From UBA7236 sp044227505 (GTDB lineage Bacteria > Bacteroidota > Bacteroidia > Chitinophagales > BACL12): a stretch of 64,000 bases of DNA. The notes under the pieces are model-generated. The model had not been told where the DNA came from and did not search any database. It worked only from the letters and a program-made list of their open reading frames with translations. Every line of letters starts with the position of its first letter. Within the stretch, counting starts at the first letter, position 1. The DNA lies in contig JBGAWP010000002.1 in the NCBI GenBank assembly GCA_044227505.1, positions 1 to 64,000 of the forward strand, in the 5' to 3' direction. Below are positions 7,374 to 16,929 of this stretch, in pieces. A program made the position numbers and the translations under genes.

Positions 7374-10028
7374 ATGAAGAAGGTCATTGTTCTAGTCTTA
7401 ATATTTACCTCTTGTGCCTCTCAAATTTTTGCACAAACAGGTAAAATTGAAGGGAAATTGGTTTCCGAGTCCGGTAATGAGGCAATTGCCTTTGCTACTG
7501 TAAAATTTAGCAATGAAAATGGTGTATTTACCGATGAGAATGGTGAATTCCAAATAGAAAATTTACCTCTTGGGTCTTATAATTTAGTAGTTACCTGTAT
7601 TGGATTCGAAAAATTGGAAATTCCTACAATAACATTGACAACTCAATCACCAACAAAAAATTTGGGTGAGATTAAATTGTCAGAAAAATCAATTCAAATT
7701 GCCGAGGTTACCATCACGGAACAACAAAAGGTTTACGATACCAGATATAGTGGTACTAACAATGTTATTTCTGTTAAAACAATTAAAAAAATACAACCCT
7801 TAGGCAGCGAAGAATTATTAAGAACACTTCCGGGTGTGAATATTTCTTCTGATATGGAACAGAGTAACAGACCCAATATCAGCATCAGGGGCAGCGATCC
7901 AAGAAGATCCAATAAAATATTATTAATGGAAGATGGTTCTCCCGTTTCACCCGCACCTTATCTTGCTCCGGGAACGTATTATAATGTTCCTGCCGATAGA
8001 TTGGAAGGAATTCAAGTAATTAAAGGAGCCGATGTACTCGCTTACGGATCAAATACAATTTATGGCGTAGTAAATTACATCACTAAAAGACCGCCGCAAA
8101 ATCCGGATTTTTCATTAAAATTAACCGGTGGTCAGCGCGAATATTTTACAGCTGTTGGTTCCTATGGTGGAACCTGGAATAAAACGGGCGCTGAAATCCA
8201 AACCTTGTATAAAAATTTTGGTGGATATATGGATAACAGTGCTATCCGTTTATTTAATCTCTCCGGAAAAATATTCAGTGAGTTAGGAGATAAATCTAGT
8301 TTGTATGTTAAATTAAATTATCAGAACGAATTTTTAAACACCACCTGGAACGGAAATACTCCTTTTACCTTTGATCTGGATCCTACAATTAACCCCTTCG
8401 ATGCGGATGAATTTACTTCGCGCAGATATGGAATTGATGCGGTGTACAATTACAATTTAGATACACATAAAAAATTGCAGACAAAATTATATTTCAGCGA
8501 TTTTTACCGCGATTGGTGGAAACAAAATTCAACCGTTGTTGCTGCTTCTGATGTGGAAGAATATGTTGGCTCCGAAATATTTGAAGACAGATACAGTTTT
8601 CTTGATGGATTAACCGTTGGTCCCGATGATTATGTGCGTGTTGGTAAAGTTGTGAATGGAATTGAAAGTAACACCGATAGCAGATGGCAATATCGCGTTT
8701 ATGGATTGCAGGAAAAATATGTACAACAGTGGAAAAATAATGTATTTGAAGCAGCTGTAAAATGGCATAAAGAATATTATAACGACGTTGTTGTTTCCGG
8801 AGATTCCAGCAGATGGGCGCGAAGTGGGAGATTAACGCGTGATGATGTTTTCGAATTGAACGCATTTTCTTTTTATACAAAAAATAATTTCGAAATTGGA
8901 AAATTTTCCGTAGTCCCGATAGTGCGATACGAAGTGATCTATCTCAATAAAATAGACGAACTTGCCAATGCAACTAATCCCGGAACAAATGCCACGGATT
9001 TTAATAAAATAGAAAATAATTTTGATGAATTTACTCCCGGTATAAATCTGATCTATAGAGATATAAAAATAAAACAATCAACTTTAGAAGTTTATGGTGG
9101 TGCCTATAAGGGATTTTCATCTCCAACAACAGCAATTTCATTTAATGAAGTAACGAATGGAGAAGTGGTTCCTGCCGTTGATATTGCAAATCTTGAACCC
9201 GAAGTGAGTTTTAACCAGGAGTTGGGATTGCGATTCTATCAAAAAAATCAAATATTTAATGGACAATTTTCTGTATTCAATACCTTTATAAATAATTATT
9301 ATTCCCCTGCTCGTTCGCAGGCATTTCAAACGTTAGGAACTGTTACAATGAATGGTATTGAACTCGCAATTAATATTGATCCATCAAAATCCTTTAAATC
9401 CACTAATCAGAATTTTACTATCGGAATCTCCGTAACGTATATGAATTCAGAAATAACAGGTGGAGCAATGGTTGATGGCGATCTGTTTGCAGGAACAGTA
9501 TTTCATACCGATGCAACAAAAGCGGAATTGATTGACAAAATAAATGCAAACAGGGATGCATATACTGTATTTAATGGCGCGGATATTAATACCAGTGAAA
9601 CATTCACAATCGATGATTTTGCATCCATTACTAAAGTAAAAGTAGAATTCGGCGACGGAATGGTGGAAAATTATGAAGTTCCTTATGTGCCGAATTTATT
9701 GTTAAACCTTGCCCTGAATTACAGGATCAAAAAATTCGGTTTCGGAGTTAATTATAATTTCGTAAGTGAACAATATACCGAATATTTAAACTTTGAAAAT
9801 GAAACTGCCGATGGCGGAATTGGTAAATTACCTGCATATGGTGTACTAGATGCAAATATGGAATATAACTTGCCAATAAAAAATAGTTTAAATTCCGTTA
9901 CACTCTTTGTAGCAGGGAAAAATATTACAAATGAAATTTATAAAGCGTCCAGATTGAACAGAGCCACGGGGGGTATTTTTCCCGCAGGGTTCCGGCAAAT
10001 TAATGGGGGATTGCGCTTGAATTTTTAA
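7374..10028 (+). CDS. TonB-dependent outer-membrane receptor, FecA-like
   Basis: The protein has 884 residues. After a signal peptide (1-20, IFAQ) comes a CarboxypepD_reg-like beta-sandwich (about 25-105), typical of Bacteroidota receptors. A plug domain follows (about 125-240) with LRTLPGVNI and the stretch from GSDPRRSNKILLMEDG to YGVVNYITKRPP, and a beta-barrel ends in ...GGLRLNF with a terminal phenylalanine. Such receptors import ligands across the outer membrane with TonB/ExbBD energy. The plug resembles FecA-type ferric-citrate receptors, so an iron chelate is a reasonable but unproven substrate. No SusD partner lies next to it, which argues against a polysaccharide-uptake locus. It is monocistronic, with a terminator at 10072. 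Confidence 0.9.
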   Translation: MKKVIVLVLIFTSCASQIFAQTGKIEGKLVSESGNEAIAFATVKFSNENGVFTDENGEFQIENLPLGSYNLVVTCIGFEKLEIPTITLTTQSPTKNLGEIKLSEKSIQIAEVTITEQQKVYDTRYSGTNNVISVKTIKKIQPLGSEELLRTLPGVNISSDMEQSNRPNISIRGSDPRRSNKILLMEDGSPVSPAPYLAPGTYYNVPADRLEGIQVIKGADVLAYGSNTIYGVVNYITKRPPQNPDFSLKLTGGQREYFTAVGSYGGTWNKTGAEIQTLYKNFGGYMDNSAIRLFNLSGKIFSELGDKSSLYVKLNYQNEFLNTTWNGNTPFTFDLDPTINPFDADEFTSRRYGIDAVYNYNLDTHKKLQTKLYFSDFYRDWWKQNSTVVAASDVEEYVGSEIFEDRYSFLDGLTVGPDDYVRVGKVVNGIESNTDSRWQYRVYGLQEKYVQQWKNNVFEAAVKWHKEYYNDVVVSGDSSRWARSGRLTRDDVFELNAFSFYTKNNFEIGKFSVVPIVRYEVIYLNKIDELANATNPGTNATDFNKIENNFDEFTPGINLIYRDIKIKQSTLEVYGGAYKGFSSPTTAISFNEVTNGEVVPAVDIANLEPEVSFNQELGLRFYQKNQIFNGQFSVFNTFINNYYSPARSQAFQTLGTVTMNGIELAINIDPSKSFKSTNQNFTIGISVTYMNSEITGGAMVDGDLFAGTVFHTDATKAELIDKINANRDAYTVFNGADINTSETFTIDDFASITKVKVEFGDGMVENYEVPYVPNLLLNLALNYRIKKFGFGVNYNFVSEQYTEYLNFENETADGGIGKLPAYGVLDANMEYNLPIKNSLNSVTLFVAGKNITNEIYKASRLNRATGGIFPAGFRQINGGLRLNF

Positions 10029-10071
10029 GCATACAAAGTTTTAATATTTATTTAATTGATGCTAATTTCTT

Positions 10072-10106
10072 AAGACCTGAAAGTTTTCGTTTCGGGTCTT
10101 TTTTAT
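10072..10106 (+). terminator. rho-independent terminator of the TonB receptor
   Basis: AAGACCTGAAA (10072-10082) pairs with TTTCGGGTCTT (10090-10100) with one G-U pair and is followed by TTTTT. Confidence 0.8.
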
Positions 10107-10186
10107 TGATGGTGTTGGATTATTTTTGGATTAATTTTAATCAAAATTTATATAATCCAATGCAGCAAATCTTAAAATATTGCCGC

Positions 10187-10232
10187 TAAATTTCACCCAA
10201 ATTAAAATTTTACCCTTAACTTTCACCCAAAT
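10187..10232 (+). promoter_or_regulatory. direct repeat before pafA, with -7-like box
   Basis: TTTCACCCAAAT occurs at 10191-10202 and again at 10221-10232, exactly 30 bp apart (about three helical turns), each after TAA(A/C). The second overlaps TAACTTTC (10217-10224), one mismatch from the -7 consensus and 17 nt before the ATG. This layout suits a regulator bound as tandem dimers, but no regulator is identified. Confidence 0.4.
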
Positions 10233-10241
10233 ACCCATTGT

Positions 10242-11864
10242 ATGAGATGTATTATTTTGTTGTTAATTGTTTTTTCAACCATCCTGGTCTCAGGTCAAAC
10301 AACTGCCCTTCCACCACAACCTAAGTTGATTGTAGGAATAGTAGTCGATCAGATGAGTTATGAATTTTTATACCGTTATTCTGATGTATATAGCGATAAT
10401 GGGTTTAAAAAATTATTGCGCGATGGTTTTAGTTGCGAAAACACTAATTTTAATTATATACCAACTTATACCGGTCCCGGACATGCAAGTGTATATACCG
10501 GATCTGTTCCTGCAATAAACGGAATAGTATCTAACGATTGGTTTGATGAAAATACAAATACCTATACGTATGTTGTGGATGATAAAGAAGTGCATATAAT
10601 TGGTGCAGATACAACGGGTGGTCAAATGTCGCCGAAAAATATGCTCACTACTACCGTAACAGATATGTTGCAATTGAGCAATCAACAACAATCAAAAGTA
10701 ATTGGAATTGCGCTTAAAGATCGCGGGGCAATTCTTCCCGCAGGGCATACTGCAGATGCTGCATATTGGTACGATGGAAGAGTAAATGCATGGGTAACAA
10801 GTTCTTATTATATGGATAGCTTACCAAAGTGGGTACAAACAATAAATGCAGAAAAACAGGCCCAGAATTATATGAATAAATATTGGAATTTATTTCTTCC
10901 GGCATCCTCTTATAAAGCATCCACCGCTGATAGTGTTCCCTGGGAAACTGTTTATATTGGAGAAGAATCCAATGAATTTCCGCACTACATGTTATTTAAT
11001 GGCAATAGCGAAAGTATTAAAGCAACCCCATTCGGAAATACCATGACCACCAATATGGCGCAAGCGGCTATTAAAAATGAAAATATGGGAAAAGATAATA
11101 TCACCGATTTTTTATGTGTGAGTTATTCTTCCACCGATTATGTTGGGCATGCATATGGTCCACATTCCATGGAAGTGGAAGACGCCTATTTGCGCCTCGA
11201 CAGAGATATTGCAACCTTTTTAACTTATTTGGAAACTACAGTGGGTAAAGGAAATTATATGGTTTTTCTTACTGCCGATCATGGTGTTTCTCCAACTCCG
11301 CAATATATGCAGTCGCTTAATATTCCTGCAGGTACAACAACGGAAACCGAAATGGTTTCAAAAATGAATACTATCATTAAAAGCAAATTGGGCGACGGCA
11401 CATGGATAAAAGCGTATACCAATCAACAAATTTATTTGAACGATTCGTTATTGGATAAAAAAGGGTTTTCAAAAAAATATATTTATGATCTGATGTATAA
11501 TGATATGTTAAAAATTGACGGAGTTTCCTATTTTTTATTAATAGAAGATCTGAGCAGTTCCACATTAAATGCAGGTGTAAAAGAATTGGTAATTAATGGA
11601 ATATATCCTAAACGATGCGGCGATATTCAAATATTATACGATCCGTATTGGTTTGAAGCATACAGGCCATTAGGTACAACACATGGATCTCACTTTTCTT
11701 ATGATACCCATGTTCCATTAATATTTTATGGATGGAAGATAAAAGCCGGTGAAACGCACAGGAAAATAGGTATTACTGATATTGCACCAACAATTTCTGC
11801 TTTATTGAGAATTTCAGAACCCAATGGTTGTGTTGGTAATGTGATCACAGAAATAATAAAATGA
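10242..11864 (+). CDS. pafA: PafA-type alkaline phosphatase / phosphodiesterase, exported
   Basis: This 540-residue member of the alkaline phosphatase superfamily has a signal peptide ending SGQ (1-19). The metal ligand aspartate is in VVDQMSYEF (D36). The presumed nucleophile is threonine 77 in YTGPGHASVYTG. Later metal ligands appear in STDYVGHAYGP, ADHGVSPTP and GTTHGSH. Characterised PafA from Flavobacteria hydrolyses phosphomonoesters in the periplasm or on the surface and uses a Thr nucleophile. The enzyme therefore probably serves phosphate scavenging. It ends 7 bp from a convergent gene, and the upstream direct repeat may be regulatory. Confidence 0.9.
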   Translation: MRCIILLLIVFSTILVSGQTTALPPQPKLIVGIVVDQMSYEFLYRYSDVYSDNGFKKLLRDGFSCENTNFNYIPTYTGPGHASVYTGSVPAINGIVSNDWFDENTNTYTYVVDDKEVHIIGADTTGGQMSPKNMLTTTVTDMLQLSNQQQSKVIGIALKDRGAILPAGHTADAAYWYDGRVNAWVTSSYYMDSLPKWVQTINAEKQAQNYMNKYWNLFLPASSYKASTADSVPWETVYIGEESNEFPHYMLFNGNSESIKATPFGNTMTTNMAQAAIKNENMGKDNITDFLCVSYSSTDYVGHAYGPHSMEVEDAYLRLDRDIATFLTYLETTVGKGNYMVFLTADHGVSPTPQYMQSLNIPAGTTTETEMVSKMNTIIKSKLGDGTWIKAYTNQQIYLNDSLLDKKGFSKKYIYDLMYNDMLKIDGVSYFLLIEDLSSSTLNAGVKELVINGIYPKRCGDIQILYDPYWFEAYRPLGTTHGSHFSYDTHVPLIFYGWKIKAGETHRKIGITDIAPTISALLRISEPNGCVGNVITEIIK

Positions 11865-11871
11865 AAAAGAT

Positions 11872-12543
11872 CTATCTTTTAAGTTTGAATTCGGTAATAT
11901 TTCCATGGTCGTTATCCGAAAAATAGATCAGGCCTAAACCTTTGGAATAAATTCTTGTACCAATACTCGTTATCACGGTGTCTCTTCTGTTATCTGAAAA
12001 ATCAAAGGTAATCTTGTCTGTTGAATTTACGATCATACAATCCCGTTCTTCAGCCGGTAATGAGTCTATCATTTTAAAATCATATTTCATATCAGTGTGA
12101 ACGCTCATAATAAAATTTGTGTCAATTAAAAAAATAGCTTTTGCATCAAAAGAACAACCATCCGAATGGAGACTGCATGATTTATTGCCCTCCAAATTAA
12201 AGGATACTTCATGCGCATTTCCTGCAGCATCCCTTTCATAAATATATTGTGCCACTAATTCCACTTTATTTTTTGTATATCTTTCTATACTTCTATTTAT
12301 TGGAAGGGAATCAATATTTTTCCAGGCATATTCAAATTGCCAGGTGCTGTCGTCTATTTGCTCCCATTGCTGAGAAATAAATATTTTGGTAACAGTACTA
12401 TCAGAATAAGATCGGAATTCACGGTAATTTGAATTGTCTACATCATCCCATTTCAAATAGTCGATGATGCCGGAATCGGAATTTTTTTCAGGGTTGCAAT
12501 GAATAAAAATCCCTGCAATAAAGAAAAAGAAAATATATTTCAT
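11872..12543 (-). CDS. hypothetical lipoprotein
   Basis: The protein has 223 residues. The N-terminus is a short hydrophobic signal with a lipobox-like IFIHC, placing the lipid cysteine at residue 16, followed by a polar linker. The rest is a soluble beta-rich domain of about 200 residues with a WQFEYAWKNIDSLP segment and a run of aspartates. I recognise no family. It is convergent with pafA and stands alone, so context gives no function. Confidence 0.7.
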   Translation of the reverse strand: MKYIFFFFIAGIFIHCNPEKNSDSGIIDYLKWDDVDNSNYREFRSYSDSTVTKIFISQQWEQIDDSTWQFEYAWKNIDSLPINRSIERYTKNKVELVAQYIYERDAAGNAHEVSFNLEGNKSCSLHSDGCSFDAKAIFLIDTNFIMSVHTDMKYDFKMIDSLPAEERDCMIVNSTDKITFDFSDNRRDTVITSIGTRIYSKGLGLIYFSDNDHGNITEFKLKR

Positions 12544-12591
12544 AATAAATGTAACCCCGAAAATACATATTTTTTAATTGGATGACTAATC

Positions 12592-12650
12592 GAAAATGTT
12601 GGTATTTGTAGAGACGCAATGCATTTCGTCTCTACAAATACAACATTTTC
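12592..12650. repeat. imperfect 59-nt palindrome, GTAGAGACGC family (copy 1)
   Basis: It is centred at 12621.5 on AATGCATT. The core GTAGAGACGCAATGCATT and its complement match except for one mismatch (12617/12626) and one bulge. The outer arms run GAAAATGTTG...CAACATTTTC. A second copy is at 15793-15856 with different but again self-complementary arms. An ATG inside it (12619) is not a gene start. Confidence 0.9.
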
Positions 12651-12717
12651 AACCCTAAGCTCCTTGGTTGTTAAATCTCCCTTTTTTTCCCGAAATTTGT
12701 ATCCTCAAATTCTAGTT

Positions 12718-15336
12718 ATGCAAAAAAAGATCGGGCTTATAATCGTTGGTGTTACAGTATTAACTACTTTCATCATTATGGTGATCGTATTTAACAAACA
12801 AAAACACGACTCAAATTATCATCAATCGCAACCAAAGCCAGAACCGAAGGAATTTACAAAACTGAAGGAAGAAGATGAAAAAATGCAAAGTGAAAGAGAA
12901 GCATTTTTTAATTTGATGCACAGGGCCGCGCCGGAAACTAACTGGAAAAAAATGGACGCGGATCTTCGTTATCAAAAAATGAAGGAACGTGCAGGTTATT
13001 ATAATTTGAAAACCACAGATGAAGATTGGGATACTCTCGCAAATGGAAATGTAGTAGGAAAATGGAATGAGCTGGGAAGTTTTAATACCTCGGGAAGAAT
13101 TTGGGCAACAGAAGTGGATTTTGAAAATGATATTGTGTATGCATTCACCGATGGCGGAAGTTTATGGAAAGGAGATCTGGATGGCTCTAACTGGAGTGTT
13201 ATTAATGATAATTTTAAAATTTCTGCGACAAATATGTTGAAAAAGGTGGATGACAGATTAATTGTTTCTACTTATCAATGGGGTGTTCAAGGTGTTTTTT
13301 ATACTGAGGATGAAGGTATTTCCTGGACTGAAACAGCAGGTTTGGAAAATGTGGAAACATGGGGATATATTGGCGATGCAGAAATGTTAAATGATGCTGA
13401 CAGAACTATTTATGTGCTTGCATTAGAATGGGATTATGTGAATTGGTGGGATCTGATCACCATATATCGCTCAACAGATCATGGAACTTCTTTTGAAAAA
13501 ATTATTTCTTACGATGTGCCCACTTATGGAGGAATGAATCGTTTCGTTTTATATGCTTCTCAAAATGGCGATGGAACCTGTTATTTAATCGAGAATAATA
13601 ATTTTTATACTTTGGGAGCAGACGGAATTCCGGTACTAACAGGTACGCTTCCTATAACCGATGATGGAGATATTATGTTATGCGGATTTGAAGGAGCTAC
13701 CGAAAATCACTTTTACGCTGCACATAATAATTATACTTCCGGGCAGACAGATTTTTATACTTCCGATGATAATGGTGTAAACTGGACATTAACAAGTTCA
13801 GGAGTTGTGGAAGAAGGAAATTTCAGTAAGAACAGTTTTTATTGTTCGCAAAAAATGGAAGGATATTTATATTACGGTGGAGTGGATAGTTACAGAAGTT
13901 TTACCGGTGGTAGCACATGGGTTCGCAATAATTATTGGTATGAATATTACAACGGAAATGAATTGGAGAATTTGCATGCTGATATTCCATTTATCAGATC
14001 ATTTATGGATACAATTTCCGGAGAAGAATTAATTATGGTAAGTACGGATGGCGGATTATATAAATCGGAGAACAGCGGATTAACATGGTTGAATATTACT
14101 TATGAAGGAATGCGCAACGCACAATATTATGATGTATATACTTACAGAGATCTGCCGGATATCATGTATGCCGGTGCGCAGGATCAGGGCTGGCAACGCA
14201 GCGTGTATGACATTGACGGAGATTATTATTTCGATCAATTAATAAGCGGCGATTATGGCCATATTGTTTCGAGAAGCGGAGGAGGAAATTTATGGTGCGT
14301 ATATCCCGGATTTGCAATGTATATCAATGATGCTTCCACCGGAGAAAATATGTTCTTTTGGGATTTTCAGGGATATGGACATCTCTGGATGGCCCCGGTA
14401 ATGCAAGATCCATGGGATGATGAAGTTGCTTGGTGGGCAGGGGGAAGTGATGCCGGTGGTGCATATTTATGGCGCTTGGAAAGAACTTTCGGAACAATAA
14501 ATGCAGTTAAACAAACCAAGAATTTTTCAGTGGCCGGAGGTGGTTCAATTTCTGCAATTAATTATTCTCCCATCGATAATAATTATTGGTATTTATTAAC
14601 CAGTGGCGGAACTTTTTACACCTCAACGGATGCCGGGGAAACCTGGTCGCTGTCGTCAGGATTTACCGGTCCCGGACCGCAATATTTTTATGGGGCTGCA
14701 ATTGAACCATCAAAAACACAATTAGGTGTAGTATATATTGGCGGCAGCGGTTACGATAATCCGGCAGTATATAAAACAGAAGATAACGGCGAAACATTTA
14801 CCGCCTTAAACAACGATTTGCCTTCTACTTTGGTTTATGATCTGGCAATTTCAGAAGATGATAGTTTATTATTTGCGGCAACAGAAATTGCTCCCTATGT
14901 ATATGTTTTGGCAGAAGATAAATGGTACGACCTTTCAGGTTTGGATGCTCCCTTACAAACCTACTGGAGCGTTGATTATATTGAAGAAATTAAATCTGTC
15001 CGATTCGGAACCTATGGCCGCGGTGCATGGGAATTTAAATTGTATGAACAGCCGGTAGGAATTCAGGATTTAAACAAAAAAGATATATTGACAGTGTATC
15101 CAAATCCGGCAAGTGATATTATTCATATCAAAATAAATAGTTTCATTCCAGATGCCACTATTGAATTAATGGATATCAATGGTAATGTTGTTCTAAAAAA
15201 GGCGACTGCATTTAATAAAGATATTGCCTATGATCTCCATTTGAATGGTTTAACAAATGGAATTTATTTTATTAATATCACCGATAATGGATCTGCCAAA
15301 AGGAGATATGTGGAACGAATTGTAGTTGTAGATTAA
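12718..15336 (+). CDS. sortilin/VPS10-like beta-propeller protein with T9SS C-terminal domain
   Basis: The protein has 872 residues. A hydrophobic N-terminal segment (about 4-25) is a signal or anchor. It is followed by many Asp-box/BNR-type motifs (TSDDNGVNW, KSENSGLTW, TSTDAGETW, KTEDNGETF) spread over residues 130-770, giving a sortilin-like beta-propeller of the kind seen in secreted glycan-associated proteins. A T9SS sorting domain ends it (VYPNPASDIIHI...ERIVVVD). It should be exported to the surface. Catalytic function cannot be claimed: BNR propellers include both sialidases and plain binding scaffolds. The ATG at 12718 is preferred to 12619, which lies inside a palindrome. A GAAATTTG box (12692-12699) sits 18 nt upstream. 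Confidence 0.85.
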   Translation: MQKKIGLIIVGVTVLTTFIIMVIVFNKQKHDSNYHQSQPKPEPKEFTKLKEEDEKMQSEREAFFNLMHRAAPETNWKKMDADLRYQKMKERAGYYNLKTTDEDWDTLANGNVVGKWNELGSFNTSGRIWATEVDFENDIVYAFTDGGSLWKGDLDGSNWSVINDNFKISATNMLKKVDDRLIVSTYQWGVQGVFYTEDEGISWTETAGLENVETWGYIGDAEMLNDADRTIYVLALEWDYVNWWDLITIYRSTDHGTSFEKIISYDVPTYGGMNRFVLYASQNGDGTCYLIENNNFYTLGADGIPVLTGTLPITDDGDIMLCGFEGATENHFYAAHNNYTSGQTDFYTSDDNGVNWTLTSSGVVEEGNFSKNSFYCSQKMEGYLYYGGVDSYRSFTGGSTWVRNNYWYEYYNGNELENLHADIPFIRSFMDTISGEELIMVSTDGGLYKSENSGLTWLNITYEGMRNAQYYDVYTYRDLPDIMYAGAQDQGWQRSVYDIDGDYYFDQLISGDYGHIVSRSGGGNLWCVYPGFAMYINDASTGENMFFWDFQGYGHLWMAPVMQDPWDDEVAWWAGGSDAGGAYLWRLERTFGTINAVKQTKNFSVAGGGSISAINYSPIDNNYWYLLTSGGTFYTSTDAGETWSLSSGFTGPGPQYFYGAAIEPSKTQLGVVYIGGSGYDNPAVYKTEDNGETFTALNNDLPSTLVYDLAISEDDSLLFAATEIAPYVYVLAEDKWYDLSGLDAPLQTYWSVDYIEEIKSVRFGTYGRGAWEFKLYEQPVGIQDLNKKDILTVYPNPASDIIHIKINSFIPDATIELMDINGNVVLKKATAFNKDIAYDLHLNGLTNGIYFINITDNGSAKRRYVERIVVVD

Positions 15337-15338
15337 AC

Positions 15339-15707
15339 TTATTTCTTAAAAACAAAATACACAGCAAGTATCAGAAAACAGAAACCAATAAAATGGTTTA
15401 ATCTGAACACCTCGCTTTTAAAAAATACAATGGTAAATAAAGTAAACACGACAAGTGTTATTACTTCCTGAATAACTTTCAATTGCCACAATGTAAATGG
15501 TCCGCCATTTTCGCTATAACCAATTCTGTTAGCAGGTACCTGAAAAGAATATTCAAATAATGCAATTCCCCAGCTGATAAAAATTATTCCAACCAATCCC
15601 AAATTATTAAACCAGCTCATTTCTTTAAACTTCAGATGTCCGTACCATGCAAAGGTCATGAAGGTGTTGGATATAACAAGGAGTACTATTGTTGTTAAAG
15701 CTTTCAT
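15339..15707 (-). CDS. DUF486 (DMT-family) small membrane protein
   Basis: The protein has 122 residues and four predicted transmembrane segments (about 4-22, 33-50, 73-92, 100-118). The conserved signature ALFEYSFQVPANRIGY in the middle is characteristic of DUF486. Members are distant drug/metabolite-transporter-fold proteins of unknown substrate. The gene converges with the VPS10-like gene with only 2 bp between the stops. Confidence 0.9.
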   Translation of the reverse strand: MKALTTIVLLVISNTFMTFAWYGHLKFKEMSWFNNLGLVGIIFISWGIALFEYSFQVPANRIGYSENGGPFTLWQLKVIQEVITLVVFTLFTIVFFKSEVFRLNHFIGFCFLILAVYFVFKK

Positions 15708-15792
15708 TTGATTTTTGTTTATGCAAAAATAACGAAGGTAGAGGAACGTGTAGGCTAGTCGCAGTCACTGTTGGCAGTGGTTCGTGGTAGTA

Positions 15793-15856
15793 TTGAAAAT
15801 GAGTTCATTTGTAGAGACGCAATGCATTGCGTCTCTACAAATGAACTCATTTTCAA
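15793..15856. repeat. perfect 64-nt palindrome, GTAGAGACGC family (copy 2)
   Basis: The sequence reads identically on both strands from TTGAAAATGAGTTCATTT to its complement, centred at 15824.5. It shares the GTAGAGACGCAATGCATT core and the outer GAAAATG/CATTTTC with copy 1. The six or so bases between them differ in both arms while staying complementary. It lies between the DUF486 and MORN-like genes. Confidence 0.95.
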
Positions 15857-15891
15857 CCCAGAACCTTAAAAGTAGTGATCAACGCGGGCTC

Positions 15892-16848
15892 CTACATGGA
15901 CAACCAAATATCATGTTCTGTTTCGATTAAATTAATTTCAATTTTTTCAGCCTCTTTTGAGATATCTGATCCTGATTTATAATCTGATATTTGCCGGTTA
16001 TAGATATTGTCTTCTTTGTAAATGCTGCTGTAAAAATTGCGAAAGAAAAAAAGATCGTCAAGAGACTTGTAAGATTCCTGTTGGGTTATTGAAGCTGTTG
16101 CCAAATATTTTCTTGTTGCAGGAAAACGCACCCAATAAAGATCTGTTGTATCTTGCGAAATGATGTTGACTGCAACCGGACAAATACCCAATATCCTTTT
16201 TTCACTCACAAAACGTTTGTTGTCAAAGAAGTGGTCTTCCTTTATTTTAAAACCAATTATTTTTTGATGTGAGGTGTCAATGGTTGCAATATTTAATTCC
16301 TTATTAAAAAGATCGTTCACACTATTGTATGCTGTTAGGTTGCCATTTAAAACATTTTTGTTCAAGGTGGTAAATAGGTAGTTATTATCAAATAATAAAA
16401 CATTGTTTTCCATCGGTATCCATCTCCAGATTCTTTTAGCCCAAATTACCATGGATCCATCTATGGTAAAATCTTCCAAATAATTATCGCTGTTATATTG
16501 CAGGGTATAAATTGGCGGTGCTAACAAATCGATAGGGTGTTCCTCTTTTTCATCGGGCATTAAAATATAAAACTCGAAGGGATTTCTATAAACGCGTTGT
16601 ATCCTTAAAACTCCGGTGGAATCCCAAACTTTCCATTTTCCGCTTCTGTAATTATTTTCAAAGTTACCTTCTGCTTTTTTTACCCCATTCGCATAATAAG
16701 AGATATATTTTCCATGAATTCTGCCCTCGTTTGTTTCATATGTGCAATGTATTTTTTCTGAAACAAATTCGTGCGTCTGTGAATGCATAGTAAAACTTAA
16801 GCCAAATAATACAATTGTTAAACTAATGGTAAGTAAAGGATTTTTCAT
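15892..16848 (-). CDS. hypothetical exported protein with MORN-like repeat
   Basis: The protein has 318 residues. The signal peptide covers 1-23 (LFGLSFTMHSQ). A MORN/YwqK-like stretch at about 40-85 reads EGRIHGKYISYYANGVKKAEG then GKWKVWDSTGVLRIQRVY. The remaining 230 residues match no family I know. MORN-type repeats in Bacteroidota often sit in secreted proteins annotated as YwqK-like antitoxins, but that label has little support here because no toxin gene is adjacent. Confidence 0.65.
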   Translation of the reverse strand: MKNPLLTISLTIVLFGLSFTMHSQTHEFVSEKIHCTYETNEGRIHGKYISYYANGVKKAEGNFENNYRSGKWKVWDSTGVLRIQRVYRNPFEFYILMPDEKEEHPIDLLAPPIYTLQYNSDNYLEDFTIDGSMVIWAKRIWRWIPMENNVLLFDNNYLFTTLNKNVLNGNLTAYNSVNDLFNKELNIATIDTSHQKIIGFKIKEDHFFDNKRFVSEKRILGICPVAVNIISQDTTDLYWVRFPATRKYLATASITQQESYKSLDDLFFFRNFYSSIYKEDNIYNRQISDYKSGSDISKEAEKIEINLIETEHDIWLSM

Positions 16849-16929
16849 GCAGTTGTTTTTGTAATAACGGTAAATCGTTTCCTGATATTTTTCTATAAAA
16901 CACTTTTTAAGGATACCTAAATTCTAAAT

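Noticed and set aside
12619..12717. Earlier ATG for the VPS10-like gene
   Set aside because: It lies within a palindrome and puts 33 residues ahead of the signal/anchor segment.
15892..16848. YwqK-type antitoxin
   Set aside because: Only the short MORN-like stretch fits, and no toxin gene lies next to it.
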